From: Atherinomorus stipes
Taxonomy: Eukaryota; Chordata; Actinopteri; Atheriniformes; Atherinidae
DNA: 64,000 nucleotides
Direction of reading: 5' to 3'
Assembly (NCBI GenBank): GCA_023101725.1
Contig: JALJCO010001293.1
Location: 310,001-374,000 of the forward strand
The translations under genes and the position numbers were made by a program. How positions within the stretch are numbered: the stretch's first letter is position 1; the number at the start of each line of letters is the position of its first letter. Positions 24,238 to 34,290 of the stretch are shown here, piece by piece. The notes under the pieces are model-generated. The model was given only the letters and a program-made list of their open reading frames with translations, did not search any database and was not told the origin of the DNA.

Positions 24238-25245
24238 CGGAAGAGTATAAGGGCCACAAAAGAAAAAAAAATAAAATTCTGAGGAAATTAAAATTCTGAC
24301 TTTTTTTCCCAAAACATTAAAAAGAAAAAAAATTTCAGGAGTTTTTTTCCAGTTTCTGAGGGAAAAAAGACAGAATTCCGACTTTTAGCTAAGAATTATG
24401 ATTTTTTTTTTTACCAGAGTATCAAAAAATGGAGTTTTTTTTTTTTCAATTTCTGAAAAAAAAGTCCCACTTGTTGAACTACAACTAGTACTGTACTACT
24501 TGTTGTATTGTAACTAACTATGAATGTGTACCAAGCACCATAAGCATTTTGTAAGTGATTCTGTTAATGAAAACAAATCTTAAAAAAAAAAGAAATTAAA
24601 AAATCGGAAGATTTTTTTATTATTATTTCTGAAATTCTGAGATTAAAGTCAGAATTCTAGAGTACAATTCAAAATCTAAAATACAAATACAGACATTCAA
24701 AATACAGACTTTTTTCCAGAAATTGGGGAAAAAGTGTCCCAATTAGGGCTGAGCGATATGGACCAAAAGTCATATCTCGATATATTTATGCTGATTATCG
24801 ATATACGATATATATCCCAATATTTTTATTGCAAAGTGAGAGCAAATATTTTGTTACATTCAGAGCCAAATATGACATTACAAGTAGTTTAATTTAAACC
24901 GACTGGATGAAATAATGCTCAGCTGTTCAAAAAATGATAAAAATGTAAACAGAAATACTGTATAATACTGTATATAATAATACTCACAAATGCAAGTAAG
25001 GAACATTACACAGAATTAAATTTAACAAACCCTAGTAAGGTAAGCTTTTATATACAAAGACAAAACAAACATACATTGAACTCCATATCTCGATATGGGC
25101 GATATGGTCCAATTCCATATCCCATTTAAAAATATATCGATATATTTTTCATATCGATATTCGCCCAGCCCTAGTCCCAATTTTTTTAATGTTCTGGAAA
25201 AAAGTCAAAATTCTTATTTTTTCTCTGAATTTTTCTTTCTCCTTC
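24238..25245. repeat. TCAGAATTCTGA-type low-complexity repeat, split by a hAT
   Basis: The sequence is made of degenerate AAATTCTGACTTTTTTTC, GTCAGAATTCTAG and TTTCTGAGGG words with long A and T runs. It resumes after the hAT at 24744-25173. It resembles a simple-sequence-like repeat common in fish genomes. The flanks on either side of the hAT are clearly the same repeat. Confidence 0.6.
24744..25173. mobile_element. hAT MITE, 430 bp, perfect 8-bp TSD
   Basis: Inverted ends are TAGGGCTGAGCGATATGG and ATTCGCCCAGCCCTA. The identical flanks GTCCCAAT at 24736-24743 and 25174-25181 give a perfect 8-bp TSD. Subterminal CATATCTCGATATATTTAT and AATATATCGATATATTTTTC are inverted copies. There is no open frame, so it is a non-autonomous element of a family distinct from the A/B composite. 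Confidence 0.93.
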
Positions 25246-26167
25246 AGTGGCCCTAATACTCCCCCATAGTTTGCCTACATTTTTTCTCCTGGGTTGCTTT
25301 TGCAGTATATTTTTGGGTCATTGTCCATTAGCTCTGGCTGAATCAGCTACTTAAAATTCACACTTTGAAATAAAAAACATTTAAGGATAAACTAATGAGC
25401 AGCAATCCATCTTAAACCCTTTTTTTTTCCTTTTAGCTCTTTAAACAAAGATGAATAAATGTTTCCAAAAGTCCAGCTCATTATAATATAAACTTTAGAG
25501 TTTAAATGTGGAAATGTTGTAAGGCCTGACTTAAAAACCAGTTAACAGATGGCATTTTTAACCCACATCCTCCAATTAAATGTTAAGATGCCAACTGGAC
25601 TTTCTTTCACAGAGTGGAAATGTTCCTGCTGTTTCCAGAGCCAAACTACCAACGATGGGATGATGGGAAATGTGCAGGGTGAGGAAACGCTGCTTCTCTT
25701 CCTGTAGCGGCTAAGGTCCCGGAGCAGCTGTGCAATCACATTTTAATTACAATTCAAGCTTCCAGTGACTATGTAAACAAGATAGCCCAGATAAAATAAT
25801 AATTGCACAATTACTTATTCTTGTGTGGTAAAAGAAAACCTTCTCATCTAAAGCAGATTACCTTCACCCCTTCCTCAGAATGCAACACGTTTCTGCTTAA
25901 ATACAGATAGTAATTTTAACAAATGATTTTGATTTCAGTATTAAATATGCAACTCGTGATTATTTTAACTATTTTCTTCTAATTCTACTTGAAGAAACAA
26001 AACAGATTTGGCTTTTTGTAGTTTGTCAAGTCACAAAAGATGTAAATAAATTCTCAGATCAGTTTAAATGAATTATACATAATAAGCAGTGATGTGTCTC
26101 CATATTTGAATTTATATAGGTTTAAATGGATGGGATGCCGGATGCTTTTCTGCTAGTGTGAAATAAG
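25246..26167. other. non-coding stretch, nothing recognised
   Basis: AT-rich sequence without supported features. The 65-codon frame at 25542-25739 has no domain. Confidence 0.5.
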
Positions 26168-26877
26168 ATGGGCCGATATATCGGTCGGCCGATACTTTAG
26201 TCCGATATTTGCATTTTTTGCTGATATCGGACAACGGCTGTTACGTCAAGTGTTGGCCGGTACCCCAACTCAATATAATTTACAGACTTTATAATGAATT
26301 TTACTACAGAATTTTGCAATGATATTAAATTTATTTTTAAAACGTGGTGTCAATCTATTTTACTTACAAAATCTTGCAAGATTTCATTATTCTGTTAAAA
26401 ACTATTTCATGAATTCTCGCGAGATTTCGTTAGTAAAATAGATCAATATGCGGTTTCAAATATCAATATGACATTAGCATATGAAAGTATCGCGAAATTT
26501 TCTTGAATTCTCGCGAGATTTCGTAACAGAACGACAAAATATCGCAAGATTTTGTTGGTAAAATAGATCGATACCGCATTTTTGAAAGTCATTATGAGAT
26601 CAGCATATGAAAATATCGTGATATATGAGATCAGCATATGAAAATATCCTGATATTTCAGTGTATCAATATTTTTCCTTTCCGTCTTTAGAAGTTTTAAA
26701 GTCTTTAAAAAATAAGTTTTGAAGAAGAAGAAGTTTTTGTTTCTTTTAGACTTTTGAAACAGCGGGATGATTGGTTAAATATCAGTTAAATATCGGTGGA
26801 GGGCGATGTCCGATATTCAGTTTTAAGGCCACTATAGGCCAATACCGATAGGGGGCCGATTATATCGTGCATCCCTA
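26168..26877 (+). mobile_element. composite hAT MITE, about 0.7 kb
   Basis: The right end GCCGATTATATCGTGCATCCCTA (26855-26877) is the canonical A terminus. The left part begins with GGGCCGATATATCGGTCGGC, a different hAT-like end, so the copy is recombined. Internal B modules include two perfect TCTCGCGAGA palindromes (26415-26424 and 26509-26518). TTTAGAAGTTTTAAAGTCT and the GAAGAAGAAG tract link the last B module to the right arm of A, as in other copies. Confidence 0.8.
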
Positions 26878-27336
26878 CTAATTAAGCAAGGTGATTCCTC
26901 CGTGTTTGATTCACGAACTACACACTGAATCCCCCAAAGATCATTTGGACCTCTGCAAAAGAAAGTGGGAATGCTGGTGGAAGGATTACACAGAAATCCG
27001 CTCCTTCCTGCTCAGCTGAGTTTGTCAACTTCCATTCTGACTCCTCAAAACACAAACGTCAACTTCCTGTCAAACATTTTCTATCTTAAAAAACACCTTT
27101 TTAGTGTGTTTGCATGACGGCAAACAGATTCTTAACAGAACAGGAAACGGACAGTAGCCACCTTCACCTTCCTTCCCTTCCCACAGCAGAGAAGCGACAC
27201 CAAGTGTCAGGAAGAAGAAAAACAAAACTTCCGTTGACAACAATGCATCTGTTTCTGGAACAAATAGTCATGTGATGAATTATTTAGGAGGATAACGCTC
27301 GTCTACGCTGGTTTGACAGCTGTTGTGTGTGTTTAC
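26878..27336 (-). other. intron adjacent to the PDZ exon
   Basis: Unique-looking sequence 3' of the SHROOM4-like exon in the direction of transcription. The donor site (GAG|GTAAAC) lies at 27336 reading left. No further exon was found between here and position 1. Confidence 0.6.
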
Positions 27337-27488
27337 CTCCTCACTGTGAGCTTCAGTATCCTGTAGGATCCCTTGATGAGGATGAGGGCTTCCTGCCTGC
27401 TGCCATAGAGCGCTGATCCATTTATGTTGATGAGTTCATCACCAACTTTCAGCTTCTTGCAGTGGGCAGCTTTCCCTCCATCCTCGAT
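27337..27488 (-). CDS. shroom4: SHROOM4-like PDZ exon (second half of PDZ domain)
   Basis: This is a single 152-bp internal exon read on the minus strand. The acceptor is TTTGTCTTTAG|ATCGAG (AG at 27490-27489) and the donor is GTGAGGAG|GTAAAC (GT at 27336-27335). It encodes 50 complete codons plus two bases. The peptide opens IEDGGKAAHCKKLKVGDELI, continues NINGSALYGSRQEALILIKG and ends SYRILKLTVR. The pattern (GGKA, GDELxNING, SRQEA, LIKGSxxxLKLxVRR) is the C-terminal half of the PDZ domain of Shroom proteins, which bind F-actin and Rho-kinase and shape epithelial and neuronal cells. From memory, NxNGxxLYGSRQEALILIKGS is closest to SHROOM4 and less like SHROOM2 or SHROOM3. The two leftover bases (AG) fit a following Arg codon, as in the family. 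The preceding exon (GGAPWGFTL motif) and the next exon were not found in the window, so both introns are long. Confidence 0.78.
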
Positions 27489-28099
27489 CTAAAGACAAAG
27501 ACCAGAATTTGTTGAGATGAAAGAGAGAAGCTGGAAGGCCAACAGAGGAGCATTCAAAGAAAAGAAAAAAAAAGAAAATGCATCCTAAAAAATAAAAAAA
27601 GACAGTCAAAGATACCTCTGTGCTGCCAAGACGACAACTCCTTTTACACCCATTCTTGAAGGCATTTTTGTTAAATTGTCCCCATCCCCATGGCAACTGT
27701 GCCCTAAAACGCATCTCCAAAACAGCCTGAACCAAACATCCCACAAAACCCATCAGATTCCTCTGGAATAGACTCGGTTTGTGTGGTGACTGCGGGTCAC
27801 ACACTGGTCAAGCCTGTTCTGGTAATGCATCGCTGGGATGTTTTGGGCTGCAGAGGAGTGAAAAGTCGATGGGTGTGTGGTGCAAGACAGGATGAAACGA
27901 ATAAAGAAACACAGGAACAGACAGATGGACAGGGGTATCCAGCTGGCTTGTTAAATGGACCACTGACAAGAACAATACTGGCTTACTGGCATCATCACTG
28001 GGAGCAGCTAGATCAGCTTTTAGTTGTACTGCAAACCAGCTCTCACCTTAAAATACAACTAAAGAATTATAAAATTAACTTCATCAACTTAAGAAGCAA
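27489..28099 (-). other. intron upstream of the PDZ exon
   Basis: Sequence 5' of the exon in the direction of transcription. The polypyrimidine tract and AG acceptor lie at its left edge. An A-rich run at 27558-27600 and open frames at 27439-27804 (minus, wrong frame) and 27783-28220 (plus) show no domain. Confidence 0.5.
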
Positions 28100-28450
28100 G
28101 CAGAAAACTTCAGTGGAGAAAAGTGAAGCCAATGCGGAAGAGCCAAAGATTGCAGTTCACTCCTCGGCCACTAGGGGCTGGCTGCAAAAGGGAGTAAATC
28201 CCCATAGACTCCCATGTTAAAAGCTTACTTCAGAGCAGAAATAAACATGTTTACAGCCTGGTTCAAACATCATTTTTGATTTAATAGGTCAATTTTACCT
28301 TCATGTCAACTGGGAGGGTTATAACCCATCCATTTATATCAGGGATGGGCAACTCCAGTCCTTGAGGGCCGGCATCCTACAGGTATTAGGAGTTTCCTGT
28401 GGTAACACACCTTGTGACCTGTGCAGAGCTTCACATCAAGCTCTGCACAA

Positions 28451-29347
28451 TTGACCTATGGCTAAGCCACGCCCCCTGCACTCACTCGGACAAACAAACA
28501 TTCGGTGACAGGCGCTATGTGACATCTCGGGAGATGACAGCTGTCAACACGGACAACAGACGCGTGATCAGATAGAGATCGTGACAAGATAAATTAGAAA
28601 ACATAAAAACAATCTAAACAAACAAAAAGAAATTGTTCAGAAGTCTTAAACTGGGAGTAGAAATCAGCCTGTGAATCTCTGGATGTGACTCGTGTCGCTC
28701 CCTCAGTTTCTTGCACAAACTACCGCACGGCTGCTGTTGTTGTGCCAAAAAGTGATCATCTGACAAAAACTGATCAAACAGCCACAGAAGCGGAGCAGTC
28801 TGGCTGCAGCTTGGAAGCCAGAGGCGTGTCGTTATCGACGTTACTACACCACACCTGTACTACACGACAGCGTCTTATGTACCGTTACCACGTACCAAAA
28901 CTAGCATGTTTAGCTAGCGTTAGCCAACTTAAACTAATGTTAGGGAAGGTAACTTCATATTTCTTTCAAGCAAAGTGACAACATGTTGCCTCGAATACGA
29001 TGTTGCCTTACCTTAGAACAGATGTAGACATCCTTGTTCATTTTATCCACGTTCAGTTGATGTTGTGGTCTGCCGCATAACTTTGGCTTGATGTGACTTG
29101 GTAAAAGGCAAAAAAAATACGCCCTGTCACCCAGCCACTCAGGATACCTAGTATCGGAGTTGCATGTACCCCATGCACACGTTTGACCATTTTAAACTAA
29201 AAAAGAACACATAAAAACGAACAAAAACGGACCAACTTCAATGCATTTCAATGGACGTTCAAGCAGAGAATGTCCGAGTGTATGGGATAGCTGTGCGCAC
29301 TGTGATTGGCTCATCGCGTTTGGGGGCGTGGTTTAGCCATAGGTCAA
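28451..29347 (-). mobile_element. THAP-domain (P-like) DNA transposon remnant
   Basis: Two 26-bp ends, differing at one position, face each other. The left reads TTGACCTATGGCTAAGCCAC followed by GCCCCC, and the right reads GGGGGCGTGG then TTTAGCCATAGGTCAA. CAATT/AATT occurs at both borders, so the exact duplication length is unclear. The minus strand begins with a THAP-domain exon (29012-29190). In fish, THAP domains at the start of transposons are known from P-element relatives. The remaining 0.5 kb contains a 97-codon plus-strand frame (28685-28978) with no motif. The element has probably lost most of its transposase. Confidence 0.6.
29012..29190 (-). pseudogene. THAP zinc-finger exon of a transposon, frameshifted
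   Basis: Read on the minus strand, ATG at 29190 gives MVKR. After a one-base deletion the frame continues CAWGTCNSDTRYPEWLGDRA, then YFF, and later CGRPQHQLNVDKMNKDVYIC followed by SK. It ends at a good splice donor, TCTAAG|GTAAGG (GT at 29011-29010). The C-x4-C pair (CAWGTC) and the C of YIC are THAP zinc ligands. The final His would lie on the next exon. About 10 residues are missing between YFF and CGRP, including the usual conserved Trp region, so the zinc finger could not fold normally. THAP domains bind DNA in P-type transposases and in host THAP proteins. The surrounding inverted repeats favour transposon origin. Confidence 0.75.
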
Positions 29348-29644
29348 TTACCCAATGATTGAAGTCAGGTGTGTGTTCCCATCCCTGGTTTAGATCTTTA
29401 ATCTTGAACTTACTCATCATTACTGGCATATTCGTTTGATTTACAGGCAACAAATCAGCGCTAGCTCTGGTGGCTAGAGGCTAGCTTCCTGCTTGCTCCC
29501 AAAGAAGGCCTCAGCCAGGAGCAGAGTAGCATGGTTATAGTTGGCTAAAGGTGTGCCTTAGCTTTAGCCCGCCTATCTCCGTTAGCTCCCATTAGTTAGG
29601 TTAGCCCTTAGGCACAGATAGCTCAGAATTTGATGGGTGTCTAT

Positions 29645-30163
29645 TAGGGATGTTCAATATTGGCTTATTCACCAATATCTGATATTGTCCAACTCTTAAT
29701 CTCCAATATCAACTTATACCGATCTATGCAGACAACTATGAGGTTGTATCGCTCATATTTTGAGAAAAACAACTACATTCTACTCTGAGAGCACAGATCC
29801 CAAAATATCCGTAACTCAGCCAGAGGAGTTCATTTTGGACATCTAGCTGCCAGATATCAGATACTAGCAGGTATTAGCCAACATATGGCTAATTCTAATG
29901 TTTCTGACAACTTGGCAACATAACCAACAACTTAAAACCAGACATATTATAAGCAGCTTCAAAGTAAGTCAGTCTGTAGCAGCAGCAGCTGCACCGTAGT
30001 CACATGACTCTGAAAGGAATGCTGATCTTGAGAGATTTTGTTGTTCTGATAAGAAATCGCAGGTGATTTCATAGTAATAATACTGGTCCGGAAAAAACTA
30101 TACTGATGTTTCCCGATATCACATTTTAATGCCAATACCAACCAATAACATCAGACATCCCTA
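29645..30163. mobile_element. hAT MITE, 519 bp, near-perfect TSD
   Basis: Ends are TAGGGATGTTCAATATTGG and AACATCAGACATCCCTA. Flanks GTGTCTAT (29637-29644) and GTGTCAAT (30164-30171) match at 7 of 8. It sits inside the dispersed repeat of 28100-30340. No transposase frame is present. Confidence 0.87.
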
Positions 30164-30469
30164 GTGTCAATCATTCGCCCCCACATAGCCACCATCTCAG
30201 CTCCAGCTTTGCCTATTTTTGTTTGACAGAAAGTACAACGCTGCCAAGATGGCGACGAGGGCATTCGCCTGCCGAGATTCATTTCAGCTCTATGGGTGAC
30301 GTTACAGAGGGTCTGTCCAGTTATAGTTTATGGACTGAACCTTTAAGTACTGTGGAGAAAGACAATCAGAGTTGCAATCAAGACACTGTCGCATTAAAAC
30401 GTTTAAAAAAAAAAAACAACCAAAAAAACATCTCAAAACAGTGGAATAGTGTTGTTGAGGCAAACTGTA

Positions 30470-30740
30470 TTCATAATAATAATAATACATTTTATTTGTA
30501 ACACTTTACATTTGAAATCAAATCTCAAAGTGCTACAGGGAGACCGCAGTTAAAAATAAGCAACAAAATACTGAGTAAAAGCCTATAAAACAAAACAGAA
30601 TAAAAGTAAAAGAAAATTAAGTCAAGTTAAAATTGGTTTTCTAGTTTTTAGTCCATTTTTTAAAGCTTCCACTGTCTTTCTAAACAGGCAGAGGCTTAGA
30701 ATATAAACATCTGTAATATCCATGGAGGTAGTGGTGAACT
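30470..30740 (-). mobile_element. LINE-type 3' segment
   Basis: AATAATAATAATACATTTTA at the left edge, followed by TCTCAAAGTGCTACAGGGA, then an A-rich stretch and TTTCTAAACAGGCAGAGGC, follow the order of a common fish LINE-derived repeat read from its 3' end. The left (AAT)n run would be its tail. Family assignment (L2/CR1 group) is uncertain. Confidence 0.45.
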
Positions 30741-31443
30741 CCTGATTGGTGGCAGGTATTATAAATGATGACACAGCATAGTTTAATATGTAAACCATAC
30801 AGGAATGATTGATATCAGGGGGGATCACTTAAAGTATTAATTCCACTTTTAACCCCATTATAACGCTGAATAAAGATGCATAAAGGGGATTCTAAAGAAA
30901 CAAATTCCTGATTACACAGCGTGGAAATAGAGCACGGAGTTGCCCCTCCCTCGATCATTCATTCATTCGTTTTCCTGCCTCTACTGCGGTTATATCAAAG
31001 AGCTGTGTGTCATGGAAACACAGGTCTGATTTCACGGTTTTAGGATTTTACAGACGCACAGCGGGGAAACTCTGCTCTGCAAGCCAACTCAAACATAAAT
31101 CGAGATCTTTCATATATTAACTAGAATGGTTGCTCTCATGAGACTAATTCTGTTGTGAAATGTGACTTCAAAGGTTAATAATGTGGAATTTGATCCTGCT
31201 GTAATACCGCTTTACTGTATGGAACTGGTCAACCACATATGAAGCGGGCAACTTTATCACAAGCATAGGTTTTGAAGCTGGTATGGTTCCTTTTATTGTA
31301 AATGCCAAAGTGTTTAAAACGGTGTTAAATCATTTCAGACTGATCTGTAACCAGGTCAGGACCTGGAAGCTGATTCAACACCACAATCAGGACTGAAAAT
31401 GGCTGAAAAACTTAACATATTTCTAGTTTTGGATATTATTGAT
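30741..31443. other. non-coding stretch, nothing recognised
   Basis: No exon, repeat core or RNA gene is recognised. Confidence 0.5.
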
Positions 31444-31814
31444 TAGGGATGCGCGATATAATTGTCCCCCTATCGGTATCGGCCTATATCGGCCTTGAAA
31501 CTAGTATCGGACATTGGCCACCCCACCGACATTAAACCAATCAGCCCGCTGTTTCTAAGGTCTAGAAAAAAACAAAAACTTCAAAAACTCCTTTTTTACA
31601 GACTTTAAAACGTCTAAAAACTAGGGGTGGGAAAAAATATCAATACACTGAAATATTGCAATATTTTCATATGCTGATATCATATTGACATTTAAAAACG
31701 CAGTGTTGATCTATTTTACTAACGAAATCTCACTAGATTTCAGCGTTCTGTTACCTAATCTCGCAAGAATTCACAAAAAATTTGCAATTTCTCATATGCT
31801 GATATCATATTGAC

Positions 31815-33112
31815 TAGGGGTGTCCCCGACTAAGAATTTTCATAGTCGAACCTGATTCGTCAGATCATGTCATTCGTCGACGAATAGTCGAATCATGTTT
31901 TGTTTAGGCTATAAAACATGTCTGCTTGTTTAAAACCATTAAAATATTTAACAAAAAGAAAACGTGAAGGTATGTTGGTGTAAAACAGTTCATTAATTAG
32001 ATTTTTATTTTCAGTTAACACTGCAGGCATAAACCTAATATTTTTCTTTCCTTTTTTTTGCTTAACAATTTAAAGTCGGGAAAGAGAATTAAAACGGCGT
32101 AACAGCCGTTTTGCGCGGCGCACGGTCCAAATGTCAAACATATTAAGCGAAATTCCAAAAAAATAACCTTCACTGAATAAGTAAATTACACAATAACAAA
32201 AATAGGCTCATAACGAAATACAAAGTTATATCCAAGTAAACGGAAAGTAAAAGTTAGAAAGTGTGCAGTAAAATGGCGATGAGCTGGAGGTACGCTCCTC
32301 GCTTCGTTAACAAAGTCGACGGGAGAATCTCCTCTGGATGGAGGTGAAGGTGGAAGTGGGGGGATGATCAGAACATCACAGTCATGATTATTCCACAACT
32401 TGCTGGATGGTGCAGCATCTTCTCCTGGTCTCTCCCGTTCACGGGGAACGGCTCCACATGTGCGCTCAACAGCTGACGCAGCGAGACGGCGGTCCAGTTC
32501 AGGACAAAGATAAAAGCGCTGCTCAGGGAGTCTGATATCAGCCGCAGGCTTCATGATTCAGGAAATTATGGTTCTTAAAAACGCGTTCTTTCCTGATACA
32601 ATCTGAATAATCCTCCAGCAGCACCAGCGCATCCATCTGGAGCTTTACGCATTACGCACAGGAGTAGACGCGATGTTCATGTCTGTCAGACTGTTTCCAC
32701 CTTCACAGACTGATGCTATAAATCAGTGGAAGAAACTACAATGATGATGTGACAGGTGAGTGTCCTTCATCATGTCTCTGGCTACTTGGTCATGGAGACA
32801 TCTCTGGCTGAATGGTCAGCGCGCGCGACTCACCGGCAGACTGCTGTTTAAACCCGCCTGCCCGGCGCAGCTTGCTTTATGCCACACTTATAATAACAGA
32901 ATTATTCGGCTGCTAACAGTACTATGACATGAATTATTAAAAGAACAAATTAATACTCTGTAAAAATCAAACCTTCAACCTCCTCCTACTGCAGAATGGT
33001 CTGATCTTTGCTTGGTAACCACATGTTGCGACTATTCGACTTAGAGACTCACAGTCGAAGCACAGTCCTGGAAACGAATCGTCGAATCGTCGACTATTTG
33101 GGGACACCCCTA
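31815..33112. mobile_element. hAT element, 1298 bp, perfect TSD, nested in composite MITE
   Basis: Ends are TAGGGGTGTCCCCGACTAAG and the reverse form CTATTTGGGGACACCCCTA. Identical flanks ATATTGAC lie at 31807-31814 and 33113-33120. Subterminal CGTCGACGAATAGTCGAATC and GTCGAATCGTCGACTATT are inverted. The middle is GC-richer than the surroundings and holds a 122-codon minus-strand frame (32186-32554) that I cannot assign. No DDE or hAT dimerisation motif is visible, so the element is probably non-autonomous. It is the youngest layer of this nest. Confidence 0.93.
32186..32554 (-). CDS. unassigned 122-codon ORF inside a hAT element
   Basis: The frame starts at 32554 (MKPAADIRLPEQRFYLCPEL) and is rich in Arg/Pro in the first two thirds (ERERPGEDAAPSSKLW, PPLPPSPPSRG). 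It ends in a hydrophobic tail. It does not resemble a BED zinc finger, a transposase core or any host domain I know. Length and composition set it apart from the AT-rich MITE around it. It may be a captured fragment, a degraded part of the parent transposase gene in the wrong frame, or chance in GC-richer DNA. I cannot tell whether it is expressed. Confidence 0.2.
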   Translation of the reverse strand: MKPAADIRLPEQRFYLCPELDRRLAASAVERTCGAVPRERERPGEDAAPSSKLWNNHDCDVLIIPPLPPSPPSRGDSPVDFVNEARSVPPAHRHFTAHFLTFTFRLLGYNFVFRYEPIFVIV

Positions 33113-33721
33113 ATATTGACATTTAAAAACATGGTATTTATCTATTGTACTAACGAAATCTCACAAGATTTTATCTTTCTGTTACGAAATCTCGCAAGAA
33201 TTCACAAAAATTTTGCGATATTTTCATATGCTGTTATCATATTGACATTCAAAAACACTACTGATCTATTTTACTAACAAAATCTCGCAAGATTTTATGT
33301 TTCTGTTACAAAATCTCGCGAGATATGCTGAAAACATATTGACATTTAAAAATGCAGTATCGATTTATTTTACAAACGAAACTTCGCGATATTTCAGCGT
33401 TCTGTTATGAAATATCGTGAGAATTCACGAAATATTGAGATTTTGCAACCGAACGATGAAATCTCGTGAGATTTTGTAAGTAAAGTAGATCGATACCACA
33501 TTTTGAAATATCAATTTGATATTGAAATATGAAAATATCACAATATTTTAGTGTATCGATATTTTTCCCACCCCTATTTTTCAAAGTGTCAGAAACGGAT
33601 AACAAAACTGCTATTTGCAATGACTGCTTATTTTTTTCAGCTTAAATATCAGTATCGATATTGGTTATCGGCCACATGAGTTTTAAAATATCAGCCAAAA
33701 TTCCAATATCGTGCATTCCTA

Positions 33722-34157
33722 TTACCGATCCAAAATTAGAAGGTGGAGAATGAGATGTAGAGACAAAAATATCTGTTGTAAAAGGTGTCATAACTGGTGT
33801 TTTTTCTTCACTTATTTTCTAAAGAATTGAAGAAAACACGCACAGAAAAACACAGCCCGGCTAAGCTGACGCTGTGTTTATGTTCATTAATGTTCTAATG
33901 AGGTTTTCATTATGAAAACAAACCAGGGAAACACTTTTCACTCACAGACAGAGTTCCCAAAACACAGCAGCCATAATATGATCTCTTATTATTCATCAAT
34001 GCAATAAATATAGCACCAATTAAATAAACGGTGCTGGTGGAAGATTACAACAGACACACCGTTCACCGCTAGGATCAGATCAGACTATCAGTGTACCAGT
34101 AAGCCAGAAAAATAAGCTGCCATTTTCCCACAGATACAAAAAGAAGTTAGTGAAGTA
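33722..34157. other. non-coding stretch, nothing recognised
   Basis: No supported feature apart from AT-rich sequence. Confidence 0.5.
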
Positions 34158-34290
34158 AAAGTCAAAGTCAACTTTACTGTCAAATGTGCCACATATTAGC
34201 CATACAACACATGAAATTACAGTCCTCTCAAACCCACGGTACATATAATAAAATATAATAAACTATAAGATAAAAATATAAAAACATAGG
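34158..34290 (-). mobile_element. LINE-derived dispersed repeat fragment
   Basis: GTCAAAGTCAACTTTACTGT, then AAATGTGCCACATATTAGCC, then GAAATTACAGTCCTCTCAAA and CCCACGGTACATA follow the order of a widespread fish LINE 3' region (TTTATTGTCAATTCTGC...GAAATTACGTTACTCTC type). Only this short part is recognisable. Confidence 0.45.

Larger units (their letters stand above)
28340..29387. mobile_element. hAT element (CAGGGATGGG ends) interrupted by a THAP transposon
   Basis: Ends are CAGGGATGGGCAACTCCAGT on the left and GTGTGTGTTCCCATCCCTG on the right, typical CAGGG...CCCTG hAT termini. Flanks ATTTATAT and GTTTAGAT agree at 6 of 8 positions, consistent with an old 8-bp TSD. Apart from the insertion at 28451-29347, the element is only about 150 bp long. 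It is a relative of the intact MITE at 60920-61141. Confidence 0.7.
28100..30340. mobile_element. teleost dispersed repeat hosting nested insertions
   Basis: Three separated blocks belong to one repeat. The first (28110-28339) contains CACTAGGGGCTGGCTGCAAA, CCATAGACTCCCATGTTAAA and AATAAACATGTTTACAGCCT. The second is 29396-29636. The third (30172-30340) contains CAGCTCCAGCTTTGCC, AACGCTGCCAAGATGGCGAC and GCCGAGATTCATTTCAGCTC. I recognise these phrases as parts of a common fish repeat of unknown class. The gaps are filled by a hAT (28340-29387) and a second hAT (29645-30163). A reverse-oriented copy lies at 34878-35545 and a related fragment at 50316-50540. Confidence 0.6.
31444..33721 (-). 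mobile_element. composite A+B hAT MITE interrupted by a second hAT
   Basis: Outer ends are TAGGGATGCGCGATATAATT (31444) and TTCCAATATCGTGCATTCCTA (ending 33721). Flanks TTATTGAT and TTACCGAT agree at 6 of 8. The element is in reverse relative to the copy at 59220: right arm of A first, then B from 31622 (TAGGGGTGGGAAAAAATATC) to 33576 (TTTTTCCCACCCCTA), then the left arm of A. B contains one perfect TCTCGCGAGA (33314-33323) and many one-base variants. A 1.3-kb hAT (31815-33112) sits inside B with a perfect TSD. Confidence 0.88.

Noticed and set aside
27681..27720. upstream SHROOM PDZ exon (GGAPWGF motif) at the CCCCATGG word
   Set aside because: The codons on the minus strand do not give APWGF, and no splice signals fit.
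27439..27804. 121-residue minus-strand ORF overlapping the PDZ exon
   Set aside because: It is in a different frame from the PDZ peptide, runs through intron sequence and has no domain.
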